64,000 nt of DNA from Euptelea pleiosperma (Eukaryota > Streptophyta > Magnoliopsida > Ranunculales > Eupteleaceae). The first letter of the stretch is position 1. Each line of letters starts with the position of its first letter. Positions 1 to 11,308 of the stretch are shown here, piece by piece. Location of the stretch: positions 15,135,929-15,199,928 of the forward strand of contig CM068541.1 in the NCBI GenBank assembly GCA_035048495.1, written 5' to 3'. A model generated the notes under the pieces. It was not told where the DNA came from and made no database searches. It worked only from the letters and a program-made list of their open reading frames with translations. The translations under genes were made by a program, and so were the position numbers.

Positions 1-269
1 GTATGGAAATGGATTCCACTGTAATTATGAGTAGAAGCATAGAAAAAAAATGATTAGAGATATTTTCTCTATCTTGCTCCATCTTTATGAAAATTAGATG
101 GAGATTATTTGAATACACTTAAAAAATTCAAGAGTTAGATTGTTGTGTTTTTTTGCCTTTCACATCAACTTGTTATCAATCAAAAAGAATTTACATACGA
201 AATGGTATGAAAAAGGAAACATAACATTTGTAAGTTAGATTTAGAAAGATATGAAAAAAAAAACACTAC

Positions 270-389
270 CTTGAACGCTTGGTCTCTTGTTCACTCTTCA
301 TTGGTAGAAGCCCACCATCAAAGACAAGAATAGGTTTGACACCATGATGCCGGAGCAAATTTACTCTATGCATGCAGTAGTCAATATGC
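270..389 (-). CDS. EXO1: Exonuclease 1, exon 2 (partial gene)
   Basis: EXO1 is a 5'-3' exonuclease and flap nuclease of the XPG/RAD2 family, acting in the nucleus in mismatch repair and DNA-end resection. This 120-bp exon completes the split Arg codon left by exon 1 and reads HIDYCMHRVNLLRHHGVK, then PILVFDGGLLPM, then a basic stretch ending KRSR. That is the second half of the XPG N-terminal domain. The Asp of VFDGG falls at residue 78, the position of a metal-binding Asp in the family. The acceptor is TTTGTAG before base 389 and the donor is AG|GTAGTG after base 270. The phase (1 base in, 2 bases out) fits exon 1 exactly. The next expected exon (KEN-type) was not found in bases 1-269, so the rest lies outside the window. 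The open frame is intact. Confidence 0.9.
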
Positions 390-1380
390 CTACAAATTCA
401 TTAATATGTTAAAATGTTAAAATGTTAAAATACAGAATTCACAAGTATAGAATTATGCAATTGCTCTCAGATCACATAAATAGAAGAGATACCATTTCTC
501 CAGATTCTAGAGTCACTGCATTACTTATGGTCAAGCCCTATATAAACTCTTTTTTCGGCAATCACTATCTTTTCTTTTGTGCATCTTATTTTTCCCTTTT
601 CTACTATTAATAAACTTTGAAGCATTTGGAGAACCTTCTCTATTGTTGATTGAACTCTCATGTTTCCTTGTGAAGAATTTGGTGGATCAACTTGTTTGCT
701 ATTTATAGTGTTTCGTGTAGTATACAGTACTAGAAATTGTGCCAGTTGTTTTGTGTAATATTTTATCCTCTCCAATTACAATTGACAAATAATATTTGGG
801 GCGTTCAAGTTCCACCAACTTAATGGATATTAATACGTAGTCTTGAATGGCAAAATAGGATTCATGTTGCTGACCCCAAACATTTGGGCATGCAGTCATA
901 TCCCAAGACTACACGTGTGATGAATTTCCAAAAGCTTGAATGAACCCAAAAGCTTTAGATAGTCATAAATCATTTAAAACTAGATTTAAAGTGCAAGGGC
1001 AGGAATGGCAATTTTTTATAGACGACATAGTGCCATGAATTTCCAAAATTAATTGTATAATGTTTTCCATAACATTTTAAAGTTTTCTTTTGAAACTATT
1101 TTCTAAATCCCCTAAATGACTAGTTAAATTGAAATAACACGGATATGTTTTTGAAATTTCAATCATTTTTCCATTCTTAGGAATGAAAATTGAATTTTAC
1201 AAGTTTTTGCTATCTTGCAGAAATGACTTTTTAGATGGGTAAGCATAAAAGGAAGTAACCCACACAATATAGTGTATCTAGAGAACACAAAGATGGTGTT
1301 TGGATACAAACACGATCATTAGTGTATAAGTAATATGGGCCAACACATATGGTGGATGCCACTGTGACAAGTTTTTGAGG

Positions 1381-1629
1381 TGTTAGTGACAACCATGATT
1401 AGGTAAACGGACCGGCCCATGAGACTTACTTGTAATATGTAATATTCTGTAGGGGGTCCTTGTAATTAGTGAACTTGTCACTTAATGTGTATATTAGGTG
1501 AAATCGTGTAGGCTATTTTATGCTTTGCACAATTTCTCCTCTTCCCCAATCTTCTTCTCTTCTCTTCTCCCACATCTCTCTAACCCTAATCTCTTGATTC
1601 TTATTTTGGTTGTAATCTAAGTTACAACA
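1381..1629 (+). repeat. LTR-like segment just before the LINE
   Basis: It starts TGTTAGTGACAACC and ends GTTACAACA, so it has the TG...CA ends of an LTR. It contains a TATA-like stretch (GTGTATATTAGG) followed by a pyrimidine-rich leader with CCCTAATCT. No 5-bp target duplication is visible (flanks TGAGG and GTCCC). No primer-binding site follows. It could instead be the 5' leader of the adjoining LINE. Confidence 0.3.
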
Positions 1630-1726
1630 GTCCCCCCCCCCTAGGGGAGAAAACAGAGGCCTCAAAGCTCTGCACTCATCGACGAAGGAGGAAGAGGTTT
1701 AAGATGGAGCTGAAGAGGTTCTTTCG

Positions 1727-4141
1727 ATGAAGGTTCAAGTGGAGGCGAAATCCTTTGCCTGCTTCCTGATAGGCAAAGGAGGAAGAGCGTTGGTGCGTAT
1801 CAGGGAGAAGGCAGAAGATGGGTGGAAGAGGCAGATGTCCCGGTTGAGGTAGGGCGTTGGTTGGTGGAGCTGCTCAAGGAGGTTATTAAGGCGAAGGCCT
1901 TGAAGGGCTTCTGGAGGAAGACGGTGGTGCAGAGTAGGACCTTTTTAGCTGAAGTGAGAAGAATGGGAATGGGAACTTTATTCAGTTGGCAGAGTTCACT
2001 ACCAGAGGAAGGAACTTGGTGTTCTGCTTCTCAGAGGGGTCGAACAACAAAGGCTAGGCTGCGGTGGTGAACTGTCTCTCGTCTATCCTTAGTCACTCGG
2101 AGACTCGGGCGGAGGGGAGGAGAGGGAGAAACTTACCAATCACGGCGGCGAAGGAACCTCAGAATACTACTCTGTCCAACTATATAACAGCTAGTTCTGA
2201 CAGATAGACCGAGGAGAGATGGTCCTATGTGGTGATCTGTGAATCCTCTTCTAGAGAATCAAACTGGGAGGATATTGCTGTTGCGTTGACATGGACCTCA
2301 AGAGCTTCGAATATAATTTATCTAATTCCCTGCGTAGATAAGAGAAAGCTTTTCTTTACAGAGGATAAGGAAACCTTAGTCTTCTTTTGCAACTTGACGT
2401 CCATCAGGGTGGGTTGCGATATCATCTACCTGAGTAAATGGTGGCCCTCCTTCAATGCGATCTCCCCGTACTGGACTTCTTCTCCGGTATGGATCGGGAT
2501 CCAAGGGTTGCCATTTCACTTGTGGAACAAGAAGACGTTTGAAAACATCGGTGGGAGGTTGGGAGGTCTGATGGATGTAGATGTCGCCTCGACAGCGGGA
2601 ACGGACTTCAGCGCCTGCGATTGAAGGTAAGAGGAGAGGCGAAGGATATCCCAAGAACTGTAGTCGTTCAGGACGGTGAAATCCCTTATTTAGTCAACCT
2701 CGAAACCTCCATTGATAGGGTGTCATCAGAATTTTGGCCTTCGGCTAAAGATGGGGAGAGATACCAAAACTTCCAGGGAGGAATAAACCCCAGCTGTAGT
2801 CGGGAGACCAGGGGTGGAGGAAGAAAGGGGGAACCGCCGAGGACGGAGGAGTTACTCACCAGAAAACCACCAGAGGGAGCTGCCGTACAGCGTGAGGGTG
2901 GTTTCATAGGGGAGAAGGTAATAGTACCTACCGAAGGGAGTCGCAGGCCTAGGTTAGGCATGCAGGCGACAGAGGACAGGGTGTCAGCTGCGAATTTGAG
3001 TTTCGAAAGTAAAGCTGATTCTCGGATAGAGGTAAAGACGAGCGGGAACAATCGTCAACCACACACGTGGAGGGCCAATAAGAGGGGTTACAATGAACCT
3101 TATAATAGAAAAGGACATGGGATCTTTTCACCTGAAGATTCAGACAGCGAGGGGTGGGTCCGGAAGAAGTAGCAGGAAACTTCATATAAGTTTCGGGCGG
3201 TCGGGTCGGGTGCGGACCCAAACTGCTAATATCAGCAGACCCACTTCCTCTGCCTTTTATTCTTTCACCTCTCCTCCAAAGATGCTGCGAGATCCGAAGA
3301 CTACCCACTCCCCTTCACCATCATCTGAAGAGTCAGGTGGGTCGAGAACAAGTTCTATGAAGACGAAACGGAAGAGAGACTCCAAAGGTAAGAGACCAAT
3401 CTCCGATCCTCCCCCTCCTCTTCTATCTTCCCCCGGGATTTCTTTGTTACCACCTACCCATTTTGAGGGTAGTTTGCGATTTGGGAACTGGGAGAAAGGT
3501 TCTAGTAGTGCACCACCCTTCAAGAGGGGTATGGGGAAGGTAGTTATTGACAACCAAGAAGGATAGCCGGTTTGAACCAAACTGGTACTGTTTTCACCAA
3601 CAGAACCAAAGAGGGGACAGCATATGAGCGCTCGGGATCTTTTTCGCTAGTCGACAAAGCCCTAGGGATTTTTGAGTCAGGAGGCTGTATTTCATCAACC
3701 ACATCTCAGGTTGAACCAATCAAGGAGCAAGAGGGGCTGCGATTGCTACTTAACAAAATCGGAAACAACGTTATTACCAGACCTATTGCTCTGAGTAATC
3801 AGATAGAGAAGGATCTCAATACCCGGTTCAACCGCAACATTCTCAAACTAGGGTAATCTATAGGTTTATCCTTTGGAGGACATGAAGAAGAGGCCAAAAG
3901 CTTACTTCTGTCAATCTTGGGAGTAAATAAGGAGTCGGGCAGATCTCTAAAACAAATTGATCCTTACCATAAAGGTAGGAGCCTGAGTGGTTCGAGGGAT
4001 AATGGGCAAATGAATAGAGACCTGCGTAAGTCTGCATTAGTGGAGGGGTACCAAGTGGGGAGTGGGGCAGGAGAACGAGATCCAGCAAGGGAGAAGCCAG
4101 ACACTGAGGTTTTAGAGGCTAGAGTGAGCCTCTATCTCTGA
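1727..4141 (+). pseudogene. LINE ORF1 remnant (DUF4283-type protein)
   Basis: The likely start at 1727 reads MKVQVEAKSFACFLIGKGGR. The frame then shifts to 1822-2070 (GRWLVELLKEVIKAKAL) and to 2229-2624. That last segment carries PVWIGIQGLPFHLWNKKTF, the W-rich core of the DUF4283 domain found in ORF1 proteins of plant L1 elements. Further open segments at 2621-3172, 3093-3566, 3572-3856 and 3917-4141 are low-complexity, polar and in different frames. ORF1 proteins bind the element RNA. Multiple frame changes make this non-functional. Confidence 0.7.
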
Positions 4142-4253
4142 TAAAGACTATTAAAATGCCTAGAGAGATCAAACGACTGGAGTGCCCTTTTAATTCGGGA
4201 GAATCCATGGTATACATGAGTAGACATAGTGGGCGGAAGAAGACAGTTGTCAA

Positions 4254-7200
4254 ATGAAGCTCAATATCATATCGTGGAATGTAAGGGGGCAGGGGAATAG
4301 AAATAGAAGGCTGTTGCTAAGAGTCTTTTTAGAAGATGGGGAGCGAAGGTGATTATTATCCAAGAATCGAAGCTGGACAGGGTGGAGGGCAGTGATATTA
4401 AGGATATTTGTGGCTCGAGGGAATTTGGGTGGCATGTTCAGCCTGCAATTGGGTCGTCTGGGGGTATTATCGTTGTCTGGGACAAGAGCTACCTTGAGGT
4501 GGAAGATTCTCCGATCGGAGCCTTCTCAGTGTCCATTAGATGCAGATGCGTGGGGAGCAAATGTGGTGGATTCTCACAGGGGTTTACGGTCCTTCGGACA
4601 GAAGGGGCAGAAGCCAATTCTGGGAAGTGTTGGAGGACATAGCAAGCCTATGGGACGATCTGTGGTGTATAGGAGGTGACTTTAACGTGGTCCGTCATCC
4701 TCAAGAGAAGAGTGGAAGAGGGAGACTAACCAAAGGTATGAGAGACTTTGGGGATTTCATTAATAGGAATGCTCTCATGGAGCTTCCTATAGGAGGAGCC
4801 AAATTCGCATGGACCAACAACCAAGCTAGCCCAACTCTTTGTAAACTAGACAGGTTTCTTGTAACTCCTAATTGGGAAGATCACTTCAAATACGTTTCTC
4901 TGGTTGCAATACCGAGACCGGCGTCGGATCATACCCCTTTGCTTCTTGATTGCGGAGGTTTCAGATCTAGACCAACTCCTTTTCGGTTTGAAAATATGTG
5001 GTTGAGTAACCCTCAATTCAAGGCCAAGGTGGGGGAGTGGTGGGGCTCCTTTCCTAGTGATGGGAAGGCAGGGGTATCCTTTAGGTGCAAGCTCAAGGTG
5101 CTTAAAGAGAGAATCAAACTATGGAACCAGGAGTTTGGCCGATTAGACCACAAGAAAGGTATAGTGCTCGATAAGATAGCGTTGTTTGACAAGAAGGAGG
5201 AAGGGGCTGATCTTTCAATGGAAGAGCGGTTGGAGAGAATGAATTTGAAGGGGGAGTATCAGCACTTGGTGAAGATGGAAGAAATCAGTTGGAAACGAAA
5301 GTCTAGAATCAAATGGCTTAAGGAGGGAGACCATAACACGAAGTTTTTCCACAAGGTAGCCAACGCCAATAGAAGGCGGAATTTTATATCTCGTCTTTGC
5401 ATCAAGGGCGATATAAAGGAGGACGAAGAGAGTATTAGAAAGGGTGTGGTTGAGTTCTACTCTGATATGTACACCGAGACGGTTACTTACAGGCCTCTTT
5501 TGGAAGGGCTGCAGTTTGATCAAATCAATACAGAGGATAGAGGAAGGTTAGAGAGACCAATTTCGGAGGAAGAGGTGGTTCACGTTCTCTCCGTTCTGGC
5601 CCACGACAAGGTCCCCGGCCCAAACGGTTTTACGATAGCCTTTTACAAACAGTACTGGGAGATTGTAGGTGCAGATTTTATGAAGATGGTGGTGGAATTC
5701 CAAGAAGAAGGTTTCTTGGACTACCCCTCCAACAGTACCTTTGTAGCCATGATCCCTAAGGTCACGGGAGCAGAGGACATCTCAGATTACCGCCCAATCA
5801 GCCAGGTGGGTAGTGCCTACAAAATCTTAGCAAAGGTCCTTGCTTTAAAATTTAGAGAGGTCCTCTCCTCAGTGATATCCCCCAATCAAGGGGCGTTTGT
5901 GAGAGGGCGTCAAATTCTTGACGGAGTCCTTATCGCTATTGAATGTATCGACTCGAGAATCGAGTCGGGTCAACCGGGGCTAGTCTGTAAGGTCGATATG
6001 GAGAAGGCATACGACCATGTTAATTGGGGTTTTCTAGATTATCTCCTCGGGAGGATGGGCTTCGGGACTAGATGGAGAAAGTGCATTTCGTCGGCCTCCT
6101 CCATCCTCGTCAATGGCTCTCCGGCGGGCTATTTCAAGAGCTCAAGAGGGCTACGCCAGGGCGACCCTTTATCCCCCTTCTTATGTATTGTGGTGGCGGA
6201 GGCCTTAAGCAGGATGATATCTAAAGCGGTGTTCTTGGAGAGATGGAAGGTTTCGGTGTGGCTTCGGGGGTACCCACTATATCCCACCTTTAGTTTGCCG
6301 ACGACATTCTCATCTTCCTAACTCCAGACTTAAATCAGTTGAGATTCCTTAAAGGAATTTTGCTTTGCTTTGAGGCGGTGTCAGGTCTTCGGGTGAATCT
6401 CAACAAGAGCAAATTGTTTGGGGTAGGAGAAGTCGAAGACTTGGAGGGTTTGGCAAACATTCTGAACTGCCGCATTGATAGTTTTCCTTCCACTTATCTA
6501 GGCCTTCCTTTGGGGGCTGCTTACAGGTCCAAGGAGCTTTGGAGGCCGGTGGTAGAAAGTTTTGGGAGAAGACTAGCTACTTGGAAGGCTAGATACTTAT
6601 CTAAAGGGGGGAGATTGGTGCTGATCAATAGTTCTCTCTCGAGCTTACCCATTTATTACATGTCCTTGTTCATGATGCCAAATAGCGTGTTCCTCACCTT
6701 GGATAAGATCATGAGGGATTTCTTGTGGGATGGGAATTCGGATAAACATAAGATTCATTTGGTGAGGTGGGATAGGGTATGCAAGTCAAAGGACTTAGGA
6801 GGATTGGGGATTAAACATCTAAAATCCTTGAATGTTGCCCTCCTGGGCAAATGGTTATGGAGATTTGGGGAAGAGAGGACTAGCCTGTGGAGAAATGTCA
6901 TGGCGGGCAAATATGGTGTATCCCTCTTCGGATGGAAAAGCCTCAGAGTTAGAACTCCTTATGGATGCAGTGTGTGGAGAGGTATTCTGAAGGTAAGTGA
7001 AGAATTCGATAAAGGGGTGCGATTTAAAGTCGGAATTGGCAATAGCATCTGCTTTTGAGAGGACACTTGGTGTGGCAAAAGGCCGCTTAAAGAAGATTTC
7101 CCGGAGTTGTTTTCCATCTCAGATAGGAAAAGAAGGTCTATCCTGGACTGCTATAGCAATGAAGGGGAAGAAGGTGGGTGGAACTTGGGCTTCAGAAGAA

Positions 7201-7890
7201 ACTTGAACGATTGTGAGATCGATCTACTAGCTAGTCTTTTAGCGAGACTACAGGATGTCATCCTCAGATCGATGGTGAAGGACAGAAGATTGTGGTCCTA
7301 GTCTAAAGGAGGATCATTCTAGGTGAGATCCTTTTATGTAGAGCTACAAAAATTGGAAAGAATTACCTTTCCAGTGTCCTCGGTTTGGAAATCAAAGACC
7401 CCCTCTAAAGTTGCTTTTTTGCTTGGGAAGCATATTTGGACAAGATCCTAACTATAGATCACTTGATGGCGAGAGGATTTACCCTGGTGCAATATTGCTG
7501 GATGTGCCAATCCAATGGGGAATCAGTGGATCATCTTCTGCTTCATTGTGAGAAGGCTACGAAGATTTGGAGTGTTTTTTTGTCCGACTTTGGGGTAAGT
7601 TGGGTTATGTCGGCTTCTCTTAAGAACCTCCTTCACAGTTGGAAATCTAAGGCGTTCTCATCTAGAGGAATGTGTTATGGAAAATGACCCCTCTTGCAAT
7701 TATTTGGGGAATCTGGAAAGAGAGGAACCAGAGAGTCTTTGAAGATAAGCATTCAGATTTGCACTCCATTATCCTTAATATCAAGGGGCTGATGTATATG
7801 TGGTCTAAGACAGTCTTGGTGTGTAAAGGCTTGTTCTTTGAAGACTTTGTTTTCCGGTGGGAGCACATTTGTTCCAGGCGAGGGAGTTGA
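4254..7890 (+). pseudogene. LINE ORF2 remnant: endonuclease, reverse transcriptase, zf-RVT
   Basis: It begins MKLNIISWNVRG, the start of an apurinic-type endonuclease, and is frameshifted near 4350 into a frame reading VIIIQESKLD. The frame from 4540 to 6321 carries GGDFNVV and the ASDHTPLL motif of the endonuclease. It continues into the reverse transcriptase with [20 protein letters not shown], the catalytic [12 protein letters not shown], and [12 protein letters not shown]. The FADD box at about 6296 is in another frame, so the enzyme is broken at that point. The frame 6339-7058 continues with STYLGLPLGAAYRSK and KGGRLVLINSSLSSLPIYY. The C-terminal zinc-binding zf-RVT region (CWMCQSNGESVDHLLLHC) follows at 7436-7687, and the tail (WGIWKERNQRVFED) at 7672-7890. 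Intact ORF2 proteins perform target-primed reverse transcription. Confidence 0.9.
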
Positions 7891-8020
7891 AGGGTGTATT
7901 GGTCCCTTTGTTTTGTCTTGTTTGGGTTGTGTTTTGGTCATCTCGACCAGCCTCCCTTGTGGTTGTATCGTTTGGCTTTTGCCTTTTAATATATTTTAAC
8001 TTATCAAAAAAAAAAAAAAC

Positions 8021-8799
8021 AGTTCGCCCCCTCTATCCAGCACCAATCAACAGTATGACCAGTAGCATCACAATATGTACACTTTCGTTGGTCACCTTTG
8101 CCACCACTACGGCCACTAGAAAATACCACGACCACCAGAATAATTTCCACAACCACCAGAAGATAAAAGGGCTGAATTCTTTTTGGAACTACCAACTCCA
8201 ACAGTTGGTTCCTAGAGAGGCTCTCCGCAATATAGCATTCACATTGTTGAGATTAGGAAGGGATTCATTGGCTAGAATCTATCCCTTGATTGAATGAAAC
8301 TTAGAATTCAAACATGGGAGAAACAATGAAACCTGGAACTCCTTCTGACGTTTTTGCACTTTTACATCAATAGTGAGAGGTTGATACATTTGCAACTCTT
8401 TCCAAATGCCTTGAAGAGTACTATAGTACTCATTAAGAGATTTTTCAACTTGTTTCATATTAAACGTTGTCTCAAACAATTGATAAATTCTAGACACATT
8501 CCAATCCTATGAATACATTTCCTTTACTACATCCCAAACATGTTTAGAAGTGTCTAGCAACATCACACTCATGCAGATGGGCTGCTCCATACTATTCCAT
8601 AGCTAGGTCATCACTAGGAAATTTTCATTCAGCCAATCATCATATACCCACTATCACCTTCAAATGGAGGATCATTAGTAATAAACTCGTATTGCTTCTC
8701 GCACACAAAGAAAACTTTAATCGATTGCGACCATAGCAGATACTTTGTACAATTTAATTTAACAGAGGTAATCTGAGCTCCAACCCCATTTAACATTAC
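8021..8799 (-). pseudogene. Copia gag pseudogene
   Basis: The minus-strand start near 8799 reads MLNGVGAQITSVKLNCTKY then LLWSQSIKVFF, the typical N-terminus of Copia gag. After stops and frame changes, 8497-8279 reads VEKSLNEYYSTLQGIWKELQ, the gag helix. The nucleocapsid zinc knuckle CTYCDATGHTVDWC (C-X2-C-X4-H-X4-C) is at about 8110-8060. The frame then runs into the LINE poly(A). Several in-frame stops make it dead. Confidence 0.8.
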
Positions 8800-8825
8800 C
8801 TAAATAGGGATTTTAACATCACTAA

Positions 8826-9761
8826 AGCTGTTTTTGTTTTTCTTCATGTGTTTTTGGACACGCGCAAGTTAAACGTGCATGACGTTTGAACGAACTCAAC
8901 AAGTCACGCATGAAAAAATGATTATGTGCATTTGTTTACACAAATGACGGTAGATGTTGCGCCTGATTCAATGCAACGCGTTACATTGGATTGGAGTCTT
9001 TTTCATGAGTTGATTTTCAACCAAGTGATGTCTAGCATTATATGGGGTACTACTTCGATCCAAAGGATAGAAATAACCAATCAATACGACTTTTGGTATG
9101 TAGGTCCATCTAAGGATGGGACAATGATCCATACAGTCTGTCATCAAAGATTTGCTCGTTGAAGTAGAGATTGGGAGACTTTGGGCCCACCATTTGATGG
9201 TCCCACAGCAAGATCTCCTCGGCCCAACATATTGACATGATTGGGTTGATGCGCACACTAACAGAGAGAGGGACCTTGGTATCAACACTAACGGAGGACC
9301 AGATCTTGGTATCAACACTTGCAAACAGAGAAAGTGAGAGAGAGATGCAACTGAGATCGAAAGAGAGAGAGAAATCGAGAGACAACTGTATGCTTTAGAG
9401 AAGGAGGTGTGTCAGAAAAGGAGGTCTATCGGATGAGGGTGAACCGAAGGAGGAGCTAGGGTTAGGGTTCGATCCAAGCTAACAAATGGATCCCTATTGT
9501 TACGTTATATAGTGCGATGCACCATACGACGCACCGAAAGTGTGTCACATGGTACATTAGCGCGCATTGTAACGCGATTTGGTGCAAATTCCAATTCTCA
9601 GGGGGGGGTGAGTATTCCAACACACGCTTTGGCACACATTGACGGCCCTGGTGTGCATACCAAATCGCGTGTATTGGTGCATCCAAACGCACATTTTTTA
9701 TCGAGTTGCACACATTGGCACTGATGCGTGCGCGTTCACGAAAAACAAACACGATCTTAAA
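8826..9761. mobile_element. Candidate TIR element in the Copia leader
   Basis: The left end (CTGTTTTTGTTTTTCTTCATG) and the reverse complement of the right end (CGTGTTTGTTTTTCGTGAAC) are similar. The flanks (CACTAAAG / CTTAAAGT) hint at a target duplication. Inside lie one arm of the GAGTAAAACTT MITE family (about 8990-9170) and a region rich in CGC and GTGC motifs (9500-9740). There is no transposase, so it would be non-autonomous. The boundaries are approximate. Confidence 0.35.
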
Positions 9762-10297
9762 GTAGCCATCAAAACCAAACAACTCAACCAACTATGTCAA
9801 AAATGAATTTAACCAATACGAATTTCACACTAACCTTACAGAGGCATCAAATCACTACTTCAGATGTTGTAATACGCAAAAGCATCAAATCACCACTTTA
9901 GATGCTGTAAGAGGTCCTACTTGTCTGCTTTTGTTGGGGTTCTCCCCTTTAGTTCAATACAATTATTACTTATTATTTTGAGTCTTCAATATACAAATCA
10001 ACACTTCAGGGACTACGACACCATAATCCAGCAACAACACCTTACTCCAAGGCTTACGACCACCTTAAAACACAAACCCTAGCTTGTGGTGCCCTTAGAA
10101 ACCAAAGCCCTAGTTACCGTAGGCCATAGATCAAAACCCTCGCTTACAACACTCTTAGAGATCAAAAAAACATAGGCTGAATCACCTCAACTTGATCTTC
10201 CAAAAGAGAACAAAGGAAAAAATAAGAAAAGAAAAAGAGATCAGGGTTACAGTACTATTCATGATACTATTTACATATCAAAGTTGCTCTAATACCA

Positions 10298-10465
10298 TGT
10301 AAAGTTAGAGAAGATGGAGAAGAAGAGAAGAAAATAAGAGAGGAGGGAAAATAGAGAATCGAATATAGCTTGTTCAGCCTCCTCATCTGTGTATATACAT
10401 CACTTAAGTACATAACATAATGTAAAATGACAATAATACCCCTAAGAACGAAACACACTCTAACA
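10298..10465 (-). repeat. Copia 5' LTR with adjacent primer-binding site
   Basis: On the minus strand it begins TGTTAGAGTGTG and ends AACTTTACA, a canonical 5'-TG...CA-3' LTR of 168 bp. It contains TGTATATACAC as a possible TATA element and a CT-rich R/U5 region. The primer-binding site abuts its 3' end. No second copy of this LTR is visible in the window. Confidence 0.8.
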
Positions 10466-10860
10466 TCATCCTTCAACATAGAGGTCGAGGAGGCAGGATG
10501 CAAGATCAAGAAGCAGTATACGTTTTCAGTAAACATGCCTACAAATTTCAGGAGTATGGACACAAATTCAGATTGAACAGATATCCTTCACCAATATTTT
10601 CTATCAACAAAGCTTGTGCAAAAAGTGGAAGAGAAACTTCAACTTCCATCATGACCTAAATCACAGATTCTAAACTGTATAAAGAATAAGGGCACAATTC
10701 AAAGAAGGCAAACTAAGAATTGCCTAAACTTGAAGTCTAGTTCTTTCAAGCCCAGTGGGTTTGATGCGAGAGCATCTAGACTATGATTGACTCGTACCAC
10801 TGAGTCAAACCTCTAAACAAAAGACGTAGGGCTTACAACAGGAGGAAAAAAAAAGAGAAG

Positions 10861-11308
10861 TGTTGGAGACTTCATGAAAGTAGAAAAGAGACTTACGAAT
10901 ATTTACTAGTTGTACAATTTTACTATTTATAGTAAAATCTCGTTTTTCCTATTTATAGTTTACTATTTTTAGTAAATTTTAACTATACTATTTTTAGTAA
11001 ATATTGTTTTACTATTTTTAGTAAATTGTAAGAGGTTATACAACTAGTAGAAGTTTGAATTACTTTAGGATTGCTTATTTGTTTTAAAGTCTTATTAGTT
11101 TAGAAATTGGTTCTTTAATTTGTAGGATTAGGATAGAGTTCGAGAGGGTTTTGAGGTCCAATGGGAGTCTTTTTCATTGCTTATAAATATAAGCTATGTA
11201 TAAAAATGAAAATAAGGATTTGATTAACAAGATTTTAGTTTATTTGGTAGATAATTTTCTCTCCCAACGTGGATTCGTCAAAAGAACTAGTGGATTCTGG
11301 TTCCCTAC
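10861..11308 (+). repeat. LTR-like block carrying a nested MITE
   Basis: It begins TGTTGGAGACTTC and ends near GGTTCCCTACA, with a TATA-like TTATAAATATAAG at about 11180 and a downstream leader-like stretch. No target duplication was found, and no primer-binding site follows. A palindromic MITE sits inside it. The assignment is tentative. Confidence 0.3.
10904..11049. mobile_element. Palindromic MITE, 146 bp
   Basis: It starts TACTAGTTGTACAA and ends TTATACAACTAGTA, a near-perfect terminal inverted repeat. The interior is built from repeated TTTACTATTTTTAGTAAAT palindromes. The outer TA dinucleotides could be a 2-bp target duplication. The family was not identified. Confidence 0.6.

Larger units (their letters stand above)
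1630..8019 (+). mobile_element. L1-type LINE, near full length, decayed
   Basis: This is a non-LTR retrotransposon of about 6.4 kb. It has an ORF1 region (1727-4141), an ORF2 region (4254-7890), a short 3' tail and a 14-base poly(A) at 8006-8019. The exact 5' end is uncertain. A C-rich run at 1631-1643 loosely resembles the sequence after the poly(A) (CAGTTCGCCCCC), but this is not a clean target duplication. Both ORFs carry several frameshifts, so the element is dead. It is closely related to the truncated minus-strand LINE at 58394-61825. It lies antisense within EXO1 intron 1. Confidence 0.88.
8021..10465 (-). mobile_element. Copia retrotransposon remnant: 5' LTR, leader and gag
   Basis: Read on the minus strand, a 168-bp LTR (10465-10298) is followed immediately by a tRNA-Met-type primer-binding site (10297-10283, TGGTATTAGAGCAAC). 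Then come a long leader and a decayed gag ending in a zinc knuckle. Protease, integrase, reverse transcriptase and the 3' LTR are absent. The element stops exactly where the LINE poly(A) begins, so it was cut by, or lost DNA next to, the LINE. The leader is swollen by a TIR element at about 8826-9761. Confidence 0.8.

Noticed and set aside
2376..3580. Minus-strand frames of 92-121 residues
   Set aside because: Shadows of the LINE ORF1 region on the opposite strand.
4540..6321. 593-residue open frame as a host gene
   Set aside because: It is the endonuclease/reverse transcriptase part of a LINE ORF2, with frame breaks on both sides.
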